A DNA stretch of 13,423 nt from an uncultured Actinomycetes bacterium (GCA_903827345.1 CAIKID010000095.1:1-13423); one strand, 5' to 3'; shown: positions 1-8,960, counted from the stretch's first letter. Made by a program: numbers and translations. The notes: generated from the sequence alone by a model not told the origin.

Positions 1-512
1 AAGTGTTCTCCTAATAAATTTTCATGATCTACCGCACCGGTGGCGGCCCCTGCAATATCAAACTCATCTTCAGCCAATAGCCCGGGGTGTTCTGCGGTTT
101 CGCCGCCGACAAGCGCGGTGCCAGCTTTTTGGCAACCGATTGCAATGCCTTGAACAATTTGTGCGATGCGCGTCGGAAATACTTTTCCCACGGCGATGTA
201 ATCTGTCATAAAGAGTGGCTCTGCCCCGCAGACAACTAAATCATCAACGACCATAGCAACTAAATCTTCACCGATGGTGTCGTACTTGCCGAGCAAGCGA
301 GCGATCTCTGTTTTGGTGCCGACGCCATCGGTAGATGTAGCAAGAAGTGGTCGGTTAAATTTCTTCAGTGCAGAGATATCAAATAAGCCGGCGAATCCAC
401 CGATCTCTCCGATGACCTCAGGGCGGCGCGCCGTTGCTAGATGCGCCTTCATTAATTCAACAGCGCGATCCCCCGCTTCAATATCTACGCCAGCTGCCTC
501 ATAGGAAGTCAC
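1..512 (-). CDS. purM: Phosphoribosylformylglycinamidine cyclo-ligase (AIR synthetase), N-terminal half; cut by window edge
   Basis: Converts FGAM to aminoimidazole ribotide with ATP, the fifth step of purine synthesis, in the cytoplasm. About 170 codons are visible; the family is usually near 340-350 residues, so the C-terminal half lies outside the window. Visible family motifs are TSTDGVGTK at about residues 59-67 (nucleotide binding), MVVDDLVVCGAEPLF at about 87-101, and a GGETAEHPG block further on. VVDD in place of the more common VVND is, as I recall, usual in actinobacterial PurM. The start is GTG at 512-510, which overlaps the purF stop as GTGA and gives the expected N-terminus (TSYEAAGVDIEAG). 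Its product acts directly after PurSQL, encoded just upstream. Identification is firm; only the missing half is unseen. Confidence 0.95.
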   Translation of the reverse strand, partial: MTSYEAAGVDIEAGDRAVELMKAHLATARRPEVIGEIGGFAGLFDISALKKFNRPLLATSTDGVGTKTEIARLLGKYDTIGEDLVAMVVDDLVVCGAEPLFMTDYIAVGKVFPTRIAQIVQGIAIGCQKAGTALVGGETAEHPGLLAEDEFDIAGAATGAVDHENLLGEH

Positions 513-1978
513 TCGAAACGACTCGTAATCTCGAGAAGATTCTTACCAGCAGATAAATCAGATGGAATATCGATGGGGTAATTGCCCGTGAAGCAGGCGG
601 TACAGAGTTTTGATTCAGCAATGGTGGTTGCTTCGATCAAACCTTCCATAGAAACATAACCCAAGGTATCTGCACCAATGGAACGCCGGACCTCTTCTAC
701 TTCTAATCCCGCAGCAATTAACTCGGCGCGCGATGCAAAGTCGATGCCGTAGTAGCAGGGCCATTTAACAGGAGGAGAAGAGATGCGAACGTGAATTTCA
801 AGTGCCCCAGCTTCGCGCAACATACGGATAAGCGCGCGTTGGGTATTGCCGCGGACAATTGAATCATCGACAACAATGATGCGCTTACCTTCAATGACAT
901 CGCGCAGGGGGTTGAGTTTTAAACGAATACCTAATTGGCGAATAGTCTGGCTGGGCTGAATAAAGGTGCGGCCGACATATGAATTCTTAACGAGCCCCGC
1001 GCCATATGGAATGCCAGATTCTTGTGCATACCCAACTGCAGCTGGAGTTCCGGATTCGGGGACGGGGATCACCAAATCGGCGGCAACGGGATGTTCGCGG
1101 GCTAACTGTGCGCCGAGCGCTACGCGTGTGGTGTGCACGTTGCGGCCAGCGATCGATGTATCGGGGCGGGCCAAGTACACGTATTCGAAGATGCAACCTT
1201 TAGGTTCTGGGGTGGCCCATTTGGTGGAACGTAGACCGTTCTCGTCAATGGCTATGAATTCGCCGCATTCAACTTCGCGAACAAAAGATGCACCGACGAT
1301 ATCGAGCGCTGCTGATTCGGATGCGACTACCCAACCATGATCGAGCTTGCCAATAACAAGTGGACGTACACCATTGCGATCGCGGGCGGCATACAAGGTG
1401 TGTTCGTCCATGAAGACCATAGAGAAAGCGCCTTTTAACATGGGCAGAACGGTAAGAGCAGAACTCTCGAAGTTCTTGCCACTTTGTGCCGCAATTAACG
1501 CAGTCATAATTTCGGTATCCGTTGTAGCGTTCATGTCGTTATCGCTCTTGGGAGCAAGTTTAGCTAAAGCTTCGGCCAGGTCACCGGTATTAGTTAAATT
1601 ACCGTTGTGTGCCAGAGCAAGTGTTCCGTGATCGGTAGACCGCAGAGTTGGTTGCGCATTAGCCCATGTGGAAGAACCAGTGGTGGAATAACGGCAGTGA
1701 CCAATTGCTAAATTACCTGTAAGCGTTGCTAAATCGGCCTCGGTAAATACCTGAGAGACCAGACCCATATCTTTATATACCACGATGCGCGTGCCATCTG
1801 ATGTGGCGATTCCAGCGGACTCTTGTCCGCGATGTTGCAAAGCATAAAGACCGTAAAAAGTTAGTTTGGCGACCTCTTCATCGGGTGCCCATACTCCAAA
1901 GACTCCGCATTCATCTTGCGGCCCTTTTTCCGCGCCGAATGTCTCAAAGGTGAGTTTTCCATCGGGGCGCTTTGTCAC
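509..1978 (-). CDS. purF: Amidophosphoribosyltransferase (glutamine PRPP amidotransferase)
   Basis: First committed step of purine synthesis: moves ammonia from glutamine to PRPP, giving phosphoribosylamine. The 489 residues match family length. An N-terminal class II glutamine amidotransferase domain begins at Cys24 (ECGVFGVW) after a 23-residue stretch that looks like the propeptide removed in Bacillus-type enzymes. The phosphoribosyltransferase domain has the PRPP loop VVDDSIVRGNT at 369-379. Cys262, Cys408, Cys459 and Cys462 (in GCIFEY, WPCYYGID and LCTACF) match the four ligands of the [4Fe-4S] cluster known from the Bacillus-type enzyme, so this is probably the oxygen-sensitive cluster form. 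The start is GTG at 1978, overlapping the upstream SCP-like gene stop as GTGA. By family knowledge the enzyme is feedback inhibited by purine nucleotides; nothing in the DNA shows this. Confidence 0.97.
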   Translation of the reverse strand: MTKRPDGKLTFETFGAEKGPQDECGVFGVWAPDEEVAKLTFYGLYALQHRGQESAGIATSDGTRIVVYKDMGLVSQVFTEADLATLTGNLAIGHCRYSTTGSSTWANAQPTLRSTDHGTLALAHNGNLTNTGDLAEALAKLAPKSDNDMNATTDTEIMTALIAAQSGKNFESSALTVLPMLKGAFSMVFMDEHTLYAARDRNGVRPLVIGKLDHGWVVASESAALDIVGASFVREVECGEFIAIDENGLRSTKWATPEPKGCIFEYVYLARPDTSIAGRNVHTTRVALGAQLAREHPVAADLVIPVPESGTPAAVGYAQESGIPYGAGLVKNSYVGRTFIQPSQTIRQLGIRLKLNPLRDVIEGKRIIVVDDSIVRGNTQRALIRMLREAGALEIHVRISSPPVKWPCYYGIDFASRAELIAAGLEVEEVRRSIGADTLGYVSMEGLIEATTIAESKLCTACFTGNYPIDIPSDLSAGKNLLEITSRFE

Positions 1979-2289
1979 TCTGCAATCCTAATTGTCTGCG
2001 CGGCTAGCTGAAACAACTGCGAAAGATCTGAACGTTCACCGCTAGCGGTGATCCGTCCATCGTTGATTCCGTCAGACCATTCCAAGGAACCATCGATCAA
2101 AGCAATGAATTCGTCGGCGCCCATTTCAACTACATTGGGTGGAGTCCCGCGGGTGTGCTTTGGGCCTTCGCAACATTGGATGGCGGCGTAAGGGGGAATC
2201 CGTAGTTCGACGGCGTGACCGGGTGCAATGGCGCTGATCTGATCCAACAGCGCCTTAACCTGGATGAGAACTAAGGGATCGCGCGCCAT
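1975..2289 (-). CDS. SCP-like (bacterial sterol carrier ortholog) small protein of the purine cluster
   Basis: A 104-residue protein with no known catalytic role. The core VELRIPPYAAIQCCEGP followed by KHTRGTPPNVVEM matches, from memory, the small actinobacterial family annotated as sterol carrier family protein (SCP_3 type), which in mycobacteria also sits beside purF. The fold assignment is family knowledge; the real ligand and function are unknown. The sequence shows two adjacent cysteines (QCCEG), no signal peptide and no membrane segment, so it is probably cytoplasmic. The ATG at 2289 is preceded by AAGGAT at good spacing, overlapping the purL stop; the intergenic gap is 9 bases. Its stop overlaps the purF GTG. 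Placement between purL and purF suggests a purine-linked role, such as support of PurF or the FGAM complex, but this is inference only. Confidence 0.85.
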   Translation of the reverse strand: MARDPLVLIQVKALLDQISAIAPGHAVELRIPPYAAIQCCEGPKHTRGTPPNVVEMGADEFIALIDGSLEWSDGINDGRITASGERSDLSQLFQLAAQTIRIAE

Positions 2290-2298
2290 TATGTATCC

Positions 2299-4536
2299 TT
2301 AACCGAAGAGCCTTGGCAGGGTCTCGGTGTGAGCCTGGCGCAGTTCGGTAAGTGGGATTGTTGCGCCGTTGATGACGAGTGCATCTCCGCCCGATGTTCC
2401 GATGGGATGGAATGGAATATCGCGCTCTTTCGCCAAGGCGCGCAGCGCTTCAAAGTTTGCAGGATCAACCGTGACCAGGATGCGACCTGGGGTTTCGGCG
2501 AATAGCCCAGCGGATACTCCTCCGGGAATCAACGCTCCGAGAAGTTCGATGGTGGCGCCGATGTTGTTGCGCAGGGTGGATTCGGTAAGCGCAGCGGCTA
2601 GCCCGCCGTCGCTGAGGTCGTGTGCAGATTCAAAGAGGGGCTGGGCCTCTAAGAGCAGGTCGATCAAGCGTACTTCGGCGGCGATATCAGGGGTTGGGGC
2701 GCGATCGCCCATCTGACCGTGCAGATGAGCCCACTCTGACCCGCTGAAGTTCTCGGCGGTATTGCCCAGTTGGACGATCTTTAAGCCAGCTGCGGGAATC
2801 CCCATCTTGGTGCGGGTGGTGACATCTTGAATAACACCGAGAACACCGATGACTGGCGTCGGCAGAATCGCGACGCTTCCGGTCTGGTTGTAGAACGAAA
2901 CATTTCCCCCAGTAACTGGCAACCCCATTTCGAGGCAGAGATCGGCTAACCCTCGAACGGTTTCGGCAAATTGCCACATGACTTCTGGATCTTCTGGGGA
3001 TCCGAAGTTTAAGCAATTAGTAACGGCCAGTGGTTTTGCTCCCGTAGTTGCAATGTTGCGGCAAGACTCGAGCATCGCCAACTTCGCGCCGTTGTAAGGA
3101 TCCAAGTATGACCAGCGTGCGTTGGCATCGGTAGAAATCGCGACACCAAGATTTGTGGTCTCATCGATGCGGATCATTCCAGAATCTTCTGGTTGCGCTA
3201 AAACCGAGTTGCCTTGAACATAACGATCGTATTGATCAGTTACCCAGGACTTGTCGGCAATGTTTGGCGAGGAAATCAGTGCAAGCAGTTCGGACTTGAT
3301 CGCGGTGGCGGTCTTTACTTCTGGAAGAACTGTTGCCTTTAAAGTATCAAGATAAGCGGGCCGTGCCATAGGGCGGTTATAAACCGGACCATCGTGGGCC
3401 ACGGTGCGCGGCGGAACATCAACAATCAATTCACCGTTGAAAGTAATTTCTAGATGCTTACCTTCAGTTACTTGGCCAATGACAGTTGCGGTGACATCCC
3501 ACTTCCTGCAAATCTTCATAAAGCGCGCCAACTTGGTGGGCTCGATAATCGCGCACATGCGCTCTTGTGATTCTGACATCAAGATCTCTTCGGGTGAAAG
3601 CGAAGGATCGCGTAGCGGAACCTTGTCGAGTTGAATCGACATGCCGCCTGAACCGGCGGAAGCCAATTCACTGGTCGCGCAAGAAAGTCCAGCGCCACCC
3701 AGATCTTGGATTCCAATCACTAAATCTTCCGTGAAAATTTCTAGAGAGCACTCAATCAAAACTTTTTCAGCGAAGGGATCTCCGACCTGGACGGCGGGGC
3801 GCTTGGCAGCTTTGCCCGATGCAAATGTTTCAGAGGCAAGTACTGATACTCCACCGATTCCATCGCCCCCGGTCTTTGCACCGAAGAGAACAACGAGATT
3901 GCCAGTACCGTGCGCGGTCGCCAGTTTGATATCTTCGTGGCGCATTACGCCGACGCAGAGCGCATTAACGAGTGGATTACCCGCATAAGTAGCATCAAAT
4001 ACCACTTCTCCACCGATATTGGGAAGGCCGAGGCAATTTCCGTAGCCACCAACGCCGGCCACAATTCCTGGCAATACGCGGCGAGTATCAACGGCGTCGG
4101 CCGGGCCAAAGCGCAGTGGATCCATAACAGCGATAGGACGAGCACCCATCGTTAAAATATCACGGACGATTCCACCTACGCCGGTCGCTGCGCCTTGATA
4201 TGGCTCTACAAAAGATGGGTGGTTGTGGGATTCGATCTTAAAAGTAATCGCATAACCCTGACCGATATCAACAACACCAGCGTTCTCGCCGATACCAACC
4301 AGGAGCGCATCAGAATGAGGAGCTTTCTCGCCAAATTGTTTGAGGTGGACCTTGGAAGATTTATAGGAACAGTGTTCAGACCACATCACCGAATACATCG
4401 CGAGTTCAGAAGATGTCGGGCGGCGACCTAGGATTTCACGGATGCGGGTGTACTCATCTTCTTTGAGGCCAAGTTCGCGCCACGGTTGCACGGTTTCTGG
4501 TTGAGTCGCAGCGATCGCAACGGTGTCGAGCGCCAT
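2299..4536 (-). CDS. purL: Phosphoribosylformylglycinamidine synthase, large synthetase subunit (small-type PurL)
   Basis: Synthetase subunit of the three-part FGAM synthase, which makes FGAM from FGAR, ATP and glutamine-derived ammonia. At 745 residues it is the short form that needs separate PurS and PurQ, and both are encoded directly upstream. The N-terminal motif WSEHCSYKSS carries the conserved His (His55); KIESHNHPS and GGNVSFYN are further family motifs, and the two-fold repeat of the PurM-like fold is expected. The frame is open to a TTG at 4539, but I chose ATG at 4536 because AGGA lies 5 bases upstream of it and it overlaps the purQ stop as TGATG. TAA ends the gene 9 bases before the SCP-like gene. 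Confidence 0.97.
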   Translation of the reverse strand: MALDTVAIAATQPETVQPWRELGLKEDEYTRIREILGRRPTSSELAMYSVMWSEHCSYKSSKVHLKQFGEKAPHSDALLVGIGENAGVVDIGQGYAITFKIESHNHPSFVEPYQGAATGVGGIVRDILTMGARPIAVMDPLRFGPADAVDTRRVLPGIVAGVGGYGNCLGLPNIGGEVVFDATYAGNPLVNALCVGVMRHEDIKLATAHGTGNLVVLFGAKTGGDGIGGVSVLASETFASGKAAKRPAVQVGDPFAEKVLIECSLEIFTEDLVIGIQDLGGAGLSCATSELASAGSGGMSIQLDKVPLRDPSLSPEEILMSESQERMCAIIEPTKLARFMKICRKWDVTATVIGQVTEGKHLEITFNGELIVDVPPRTVAHDGPVYNRPMARPAYLDTLKATVLPEVKTATAIKSELLALISSPNIADKSWVTDQYDRYVQGNSVLAQPEDSGMIRIDETTNLGVAISTDANARWSYLDPYNGAKLAMLESCRNIATTGAKPLAVTNCLNFGSPEDPEVMWQFAETVRGLADLCLEMGLPVTGGNVSFYNQTGSVAILPTPVIGVLGVIQDVTTRTKMGIPAAGLKIVQLGNTAENFSGSEWAHLHGQMGDRAPTPDIAAEVRLIDLLLEAQPLFESAHDLSDGGLAAALTESTLRNNIGATIELLGALIPGGVSAGLFAETPGRILVTVDPANFEALRALAKERDIPFHPIGTSGGDALVINGATIPLTELRQAHTETLPRLFG

Positions 4537-5207
4537 CAACGTCCTACCAAACTATGCAAGATCGATGTGAAGAAGGCCAAGCCATCAACGCTGGGGCCGG
4601 TCAAAGATTCAATCGCTTGTTCTGGGTGTGGCATAACGCCAACAACATTACCGCGCGCATTGGAAATTCCGGCGATATCGTTCTTTGAACCATTGGGATT
4701 TGAATCCGCATAACGAAGAACCACGCGCCCTTCGGATTCCAGCTGGTGCAAGGTTTCTGTGCTCGCTTGAAATGAACCTTCGCCATTTTTAATAGGAATA
4801 ACTAAGCGATCACCCTTTATGTAACCAGATGTCCATGGTGTTGAAGTATTTTCAATAATGAGTGGTTGATCGGTGCAGACAAAGTGCAGACCTTGATTGC
4901 GAGTGAGCGCGCCGGGCAAGAGATGGGATTCGCAGAGGATTTGGAAGCCATTGCAGATTCCGAGAACGGGAAAACCATGTTCTGCGGCGACGATGATCGA
5001 GGACATGATCGGCGCAAAGCGCGAGATCGCACCACAGCGCAGATAGTCACCATAGGAAAAACCGCCGGGAAGGACGACCGCTTCAACTTCTTTCAGATCA
5101 TCGCTGGCGTGGAAGAGTGGAACTGGAGTGCCACCGGCTAAACGAATAGCGCGCAGCGCAGATGAATCATCGAGTGAACCAGGAAAGGTGACAACGCCAA
5201 TGCGCAT
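4536..5207 (-). CDS. purQ: Phosphoribosylformylglycinamidine synthase, glutaminase subunit
   Basis: Class I glutamine amidotransferase that hydrolyses glutamine and passes ammonia to PurL. The 223 residues are typical. The nucleophile is Cys85 in GICNGFQIL, with partners His194 and Glu196 in MPHPEQ; the oxyanion region is LPGGFSYGDYLRCGA at about 46-60. The N-terminus RIGVVTFPGSLDD is characteristic of PurQ rather than other class I amidotransferases. The start ATG at 5207 shares one base with the purS stop (TAATG), and the stop shares one base with the purL ATG (TGATG), so translation of the three subunits is probably coupled. This would help keep the subunits of one complex in proportion, which is an inference from the layout. 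Confidence 0.97.
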   Translation of the reverse strand: MRIGVVTFPGSLDDSSALRAIRLAGGTPVPLFHASDDLKEVEAVVLPGGFSYGDYLRCGAISRFAPIMSSIIVAAEHGFPVLGICNGFQILCESHLLPGALTRNQGLHFVCTDQPLIIENTSTPWTSGYIKGDRLVIPIKNGEGSFQASTETLHQLESEGRVVLRYADSNPNGSKNDIAGISNARGNVVGVMPHPEQAIESLTGPSVDGLAFFTSILHSLVGR

Positions 5208-5452
5208 TAGGCCTCAACCTTTACGACATACGTTTCAATAACCGGGTTAGAAAGCAGGGTTTCAGCTGCTTTTTCGATGTCGGCCAGCATTTCCGGGGTA
5301 GGTATCCCGGCCACTTCAATTTCAAAGCGCTTGCCCTGGCGCACTGCCTTGGCAAAGGTAAAACCTAGACGGGGCAAGGCTGCTGCAACTGCCTGTCCTT
5401 GCGGATCTAAGATCTCGGCCTTCAACATAACTTCGACGACGATGGTGGCCAT
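5207..5452 (-). CDS. purS: Phosphoribosylformylglycinamidine synthase, PurS subunit
   Basis: Small scaffold subunit of FGAM synthase, which bridges PurQ and PurL and is needed for ammonia transfer in organisms with the short PurL. The 81 residues match the family. The sequence starts ATIVVEVMLKAEILDPQGQA, the standard PurS opening, continues with LPRLGF and VRQGKRFEIEV, and ends with the strand VIETYVVKVE. It lacks enzyme motifs, as expected. The ATG at 5452 overlaps the purC stop as TAATG and is preceded by a strong GGAAGGA Shine-Dalgarno that lies inside the end of purC. The downstream stop overlaps purQ. Confidence 0.96.
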   Translation of the reverse strand: MATIVVEVMLKAEILDPQGQAVAAALPRLGFTFAKAVRQGKRFEIEVAGIPTPEMLADIEKAAETLLSNPVIETYVVKVEA

Positions 5453-6303
5453 TAGATAGTCCTTCCGGTCAGTAAGGTGAAAGCAGATTCATAACGCTCG
5501 CGAGTCTTTTCAACGACTGCGGTGGGTAGCTCTGGTGGTGGGCTCTGGCGATCCCATCCTGATGCGAGCAACCAATCGCGAACATATTGCTTATCGAAGG
5601 AGGGCTGTGCGCCGCCCGGCTTCCAAGAGTCGGCAGACCAAAAACGGGAAGAGTCTGGAGTTAAGGCTTCGTCGCCTAGGCAGATCTTACCGTCGATGTC
5701 ACGACCGAATTCAAATTTAGTGTCCGCCAAGATGATCCCACGCGTGGCGGCGTAATCGTGGGCGGTGGAGTAAAGCTGCAAGGTCAACGCGCGCAGGGCT
5801 TGCCCATCGGATTGCCCGATGATTGAACACGCGCGGGCAAAGGAGATGTTCTCGTCGTGATCGCCCATCTCGGCCTTGGTGGCGGGTGTAAAAATATTTT
5901 CGGGTAACTTGGATCCATCTAACAGCCCCGCAGGTAGCGGAATTTCAGTAACGGATTGGGACTTTTGGTATTCGACCCAGCCAGAGCCCGCCAAATATCC
6001 GCGCGCTACGCATTCGATGGGGAACATTTCAAGAGGTTTAACAATAACTGCGCGATCTTTAACAACGGCAGGCACATCGGTGCTGATCAAATGATTGGGG
6101 ACTAAATCTTCAAACATCTCAAACCAGAAGAGTGAAAGTTGGGTGAGAAGTTTTCCTTTACCGGGAATCAATGTTGGCAAGATGTAATCGAAGGCAGAGA
6201 TGCGATCGCTGGCAACAATTAATAAGTGGCCGCTCTCGTTTGTATAAAGGTCGCGGACCTTTCCGCTGCGCAGATGGTTCCAGCCATCAATCACGGTGCT
6301 CAC
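5452..6303 (-). CDS. purC: Phosphoribosylaminoimidazole-succinocarboxamide synthase (SAICAR synthetase)
   Basis: Joins CAIR and aspartate using ATP to form SAICAR. The 283 residues fit the longer bacterial form. Family signatures are SGKVRDLY near the N-terminus, VASDRISAFDYILP at about 30-43, PIECVARGYLAGSGW in the centre, ADTKFEFG, and LTPDSSRFW near the C-terminal third. The start is GTG at 6303, overlapping the purB stop as GTGA; no better-placed ATG precedes the SGKVRDLY motif. The substrate CAIR needs PurE/PurK, which are not in this window and must be encoded elsewhere. The product goes to PurB, the gene directly upstream. Confidence 0.97.
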   Translation of the reverse strand: MSTVIDGWNHLRSGKVRDLYTNESGHLLIVASDRISAFDYILPTLIPGKGKLLTQLSLFWFEMFEDLVPNHLISTDVPAVVKDRAVIVKPLEMFPIECVARGYLAGSGWVEYQKSQSVTEIPLPAGLLDGSKLPENIFTPATKAEMGDHDENISFARACSIIGQSDGQALRALTLQLYSTAHDYAATRGIILADTKFEFGRDIDGKICLGDEALTPDSSRFWSADSWKPGGAQPSFDKQYVRDWLLASGWDRQSPPPELPTAVVEKTRERYESAFTLLTGRTI

Positions 6304-7703
6304 CTAATACTGGTAGGGCGATATTTCGCCGCTGCGGAGTGCTGTGAAGTAATCGCTTCGATGCGATGTATAACGCGAGTTGTCTGAGCCCGAGCATCAC
6401 CAGTGAATTCAAGTGGTGAAGAGAGAAGTGATTCCAGTGCAGCTTTATCGAGCGGGATCCGTGAATCAGCGGCAAGCGCATCAATCATGTTATTTACCTT
6501 GCCCGCGCGAATTCCTAGCGCTGCGGCAACTGCGTGTTCCTTAATAACTTCGTGAGCTAGCTCGCGACCCACACCGGCTTTAACTGCAGCGACCAAGATC
6601 TTGGTGGTGGCAAGGAAGGGCAGGTAGCGCGTCAATTCGGCATTGATGACTTCAGGGAATGCGCCGAACTCACTTAAGACAGTCATAAATGTTTCGAGTA
6701 GTCCATCGATCGCATAGAAGGCATCTGGAAGTGCGATGCGGCGTACAACGCTGCAAGAGACATCGCCTTCGTTCCATTGATCGCCACTGAGTTCTCCGAC
6801 CATTGATGCGTAACCACGCAAAATTACCGACAAGCCATTTACCCGTTCGCACGATCTGGTGTTCATCTTATGCGGCATAGCGCTGGAACCAACCTGGCCA
6901 GCCTTAAATCCTTCAGTGACAAGTTCTGCGCCGGCCATCAAGCGGATCGATGTAGCAAAGGATGATGGAGCCGCAGCGAGTTGAACAAGAGTGGTGACAA
7001 CATCGAAATCGAAGGAACGTGGATAAATCTGGCCGGTGGAATCAAGAACGCGATTAAAGCCAAGGTGTGCAGCGATCTCTTCTTCCAACTTCTGGTGGGA
7101 AGCGGCGCTACCTAAAAGATCGACTGAATCTTGCGCGGTTCCAACTGGTCCTTTGATTCCGCGAATCGGATAGCGATCAATCAAATTTTCTAAACGCTCG
7201 TAGGCAAAGAGGAGCTCTTCGGCGGCAGATGCAAAGCGTTTACCTAACGTTGTTACTTGGGCCGCCACGTTGTGCGAGCGCCCAGTAATTGGTTGGTCTA
7301 TATATTGGCCAGCTCGTTCGGCCAACATGGCGAGTGAAGCAACTACTCGCTCTTGCACGAGCAGCAGACCATCTCGTACCTGCATCGCTTCTACATTTTC
7401 GGTGAGATCGCGCGATGTCATACCGGCGTGAATAGCTTCGTGACCGGCTAGTGCATTGAACTCTTCGATGCGAGCTTTGACATCATGGCGAGTCAACTTT
7501 TCGCGGGTATCGATCGACGCCAGATCGACCTGAGTTAAAACTTTTTCGTAATCTGCAATTACTTTTTCGGGAATAGGGTGACCCAAACCAGATTGTGCGC
7601 GCATTACTGCGATCCACAATTTACGTTCCTGAATGATTTTGGAATCTGCCGACCAGATGGAGCGCATCGCTGCCGATGCATAACGATCAGCTAATACGCT
7701 CAT
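6300..7703 (-). CDS. purB: Adenylosuccinate lyase
   Basis: Removes fumarate from SAICAR (to AICAR) and from adenylosuccinate (to AMP), so it serves both the main pathway and the AMP branch. The 467 residues are typical. The fumarase/aspartase superfamily signature GSSAMPHKMN lies at 272-281, including the catalytic Ser region; GRSHN at 141-145 holds a conserved catalytic-region His, and TSRDLTENV at about 96-104 is also conserved. The HDVKARIEEFNALAGHE block and the GSSAMPHKMN variant resemble actinobacterial PurB. The ATG at 7703 follows the purD stop by 3 bases, with a modest AGAGAG upstream, so it may depend on coupling to purD. Confidence 0.97.
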   Translation of the reverse strand: MSVLADRYASAAMRSIWSADSKIIQERKLWIAVMRAQSGLGHPIPEKVIADYEKVLTQVDLASIDTREKLTRHDVKARIEEFNALAGHEAIHAGMTSRDLTENVEAMQVRDGLLLVQERVVASLAMLAERAGQYIDQPITGRSHNVAAQVTTLGKRFASAAEELLFAYERLENLIDRYPIRGIKGPVGTAQDSVDLLGSAASHQKLEEEIAAHLGFNRVLDSTGQIYPRSFDFDVVTTLVQLAAAPSSFATSIRLMAGAELVTEGFKAGQVGSSAMPHKMNTRSCERVNGLSVILRGYASMVGELSGDQWNEGDVSCSVVRRIALPDAFYAIDGLLETFMTVLSEFGAFPEVINAELTRYLPFLATTKILVAAVKAGVGRELAHEVIKEHAVAAALGIRAGKVNNMIDALAADSRIPLDKAALESLLSSPLEFTGDARAQTTRVIHRIEAITSQHSAAAKYRPTSIR

Positions 7704-7706
7704 GGC

Positions 7707-8960
7707 TCAATTCTCTCTTACTTTAGGGGCATCCGATGCCGCCAGCGCAATGTCGTGGCGATAGTGCGCCCCGCGTAGCGTGATCTTAGAGATCGCCTCA
7801 TAAGCAGCTAAGCGCGCTGCCGTCAGGCTCTCGCCGATCGCGGTTACCGAAAGGACTCGGCCCCCTACCGAATGCAGCACGCCATCTTTTAACGCTGTCC
7901 CCGCATGATGCACATAAGCGCCAACGACCGAACTGGCACCAGTAATGGGGTCCCCAAGCCGTGGGTTGATTGGATATCCCTCGGCGGCCAAGACGATCGT
8001 CACGGCGGCGGTGGTCGACCATTCCAAAGGTGGAGCATCTTTGAGCGCACCAGTGGCTGCTTGATACAAGAGGGTTGCAAGTGGAGTCTTTAAACGAGGC
8101 AGTAAGACTTGGGTTTCTGGATCTCCGAAGCGAGCATTGAATTCAATGACGCGCATGCCGCGGGATGTCAGCGCAAGGCCGGCATAGAGCAACCCCACAA
8201 ATGGGGTATCGCGCGCCTTCATCTCTGCGATGGTGGGTTTGAGCACTTGAGTCAACGTCTGCTCGATAATATCGGCCGGTGCCCAAGGCAGCGGCGAATA
8301 TGCGCCCATGCCACCTGTGTTTGGTCCTAAATCGCCATCAAGAGCTCGTTTGAAATCTTGGGCGGGCTGCATCGCAAGGACCGTGGTTCCATCCGAAATT
8401 CCAAAGAGCGAAACTTCGGGGCCATCCAAGAACTCTTCAATAACAACCCGCGGGGAAAGGTAGGCGTGATCGAGAGCAATCTGTCGATCGTTGGTTACAA
8501 CGACGCCCTTACCCGCAGCTAATCCATCGTGCTTAACAACATAAGGAGCACCAAAGGTGTCGAGGGCAGATTCCATCTCTGCTTTCGTGGTGCAGGTGAA
8601 GCTGCGTGCCGTGGGAACACCGGCATCGTGCATTACCTGCTTTGCAAAATCTTTGGAGCCTTCGAGGGTGGCAGCTATCGCACTGGGTCCAAAGGTGGCG
8701 ATACCAGCTTTACGCAGCGCATCGGCGAGACCATTGACGAGGGGTTTTTCTGGTCCGATGACAACGAGATCAATCGCTAACTCTTTAGCAAGTGCAACGA
8801 CGAGTTGATTATTATCAACATCAATCTGGTGCAACGTTGCAATCTGTGCAATGCCGGGATTGCCCGGGGCAACGTGGAGCTCTTCTAGAATGGGATCACG
8901 GTTAAGCGCTTGTGCGAGTGCATGCTCGCGGCCACCGGATCCAATCAGAAGAACTTTCAA
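7707..8960 (-). CDS. purD: Phosphoribosylamine--glycine ligase (GAR synthetase)
   Basis: ATP-grasp ligase that joins phosphoribosylamine and glycine, the second purine step. The N-terminus KVLLIGSGGREHAL, then GPEKPLVNGLAD, HDGLAAGKGV, NTGGMGA at 214-220 and EFNARFGDPE at 273-282 are all family motifs. At 417 residues it is slightly short: the segment around residues 156-172, before VVIEEFLDGPE, seems about ten residues shorter than in many relatives, a mild compaction judged from memory. The start is TTG at 8960, set by the invariant N-terminal motif, with AAAGGA upstream; it overlaps the purA stop as TTGA. A TTG start fixed by such a conserved N-terminus is a useful reference for this genome. 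Confidence 0.97.
   Translation of the reverse strand: MKVLLIGSGGREHALAQALNRDPILEELHVAPGNPGIAQIATLHQIDVDNNQLVVALAKELAIDLVVIGPEKPLVNGLADALRKAGIATFGPSAIAATLEGSKDFAKQVMHDAGVPTARSFTCTTKAEMESALDTFGAPYVVKHDGLAAGKGVVVTNDRQIALDHAYLSPRVVIEEFLDGPEVSLFGISDGTTVLAMQPAQDFKRALDGDLGPNTGGMGAYSPLPWAPADIIEQTLTQVLKPTIAEMKARDTPFVGLLYAGLALTSRGMRVIEFNARFGDPETQVLLPRLKTPLATLLYQAATGALKDAPPLEWSTTAAVTIVLAAEGYPINPRLGDPITGASSVVGAYVHHAGTALKDGVLHSVGGRVLSVTAIGESLTAARLAAYEAISKITLRGAHYRHDIALAASDAPKVREN

Noticed and set aside
966..1340. Plus-strand ORF of 124 codons inside purF
   Set aside because: It is antisense to the firm purF frame, has no ribosome binding site or recognisable domain, and other such plus-strand ORFs across the purine genes have the same nature.
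4537..4539. TTG start for purL one codon upstream
   Set aside because: The Shine-Dalgarno spacing is only 2 bases to TTG but 5 to the next ATG, which also makes the usual TGATG overlap.
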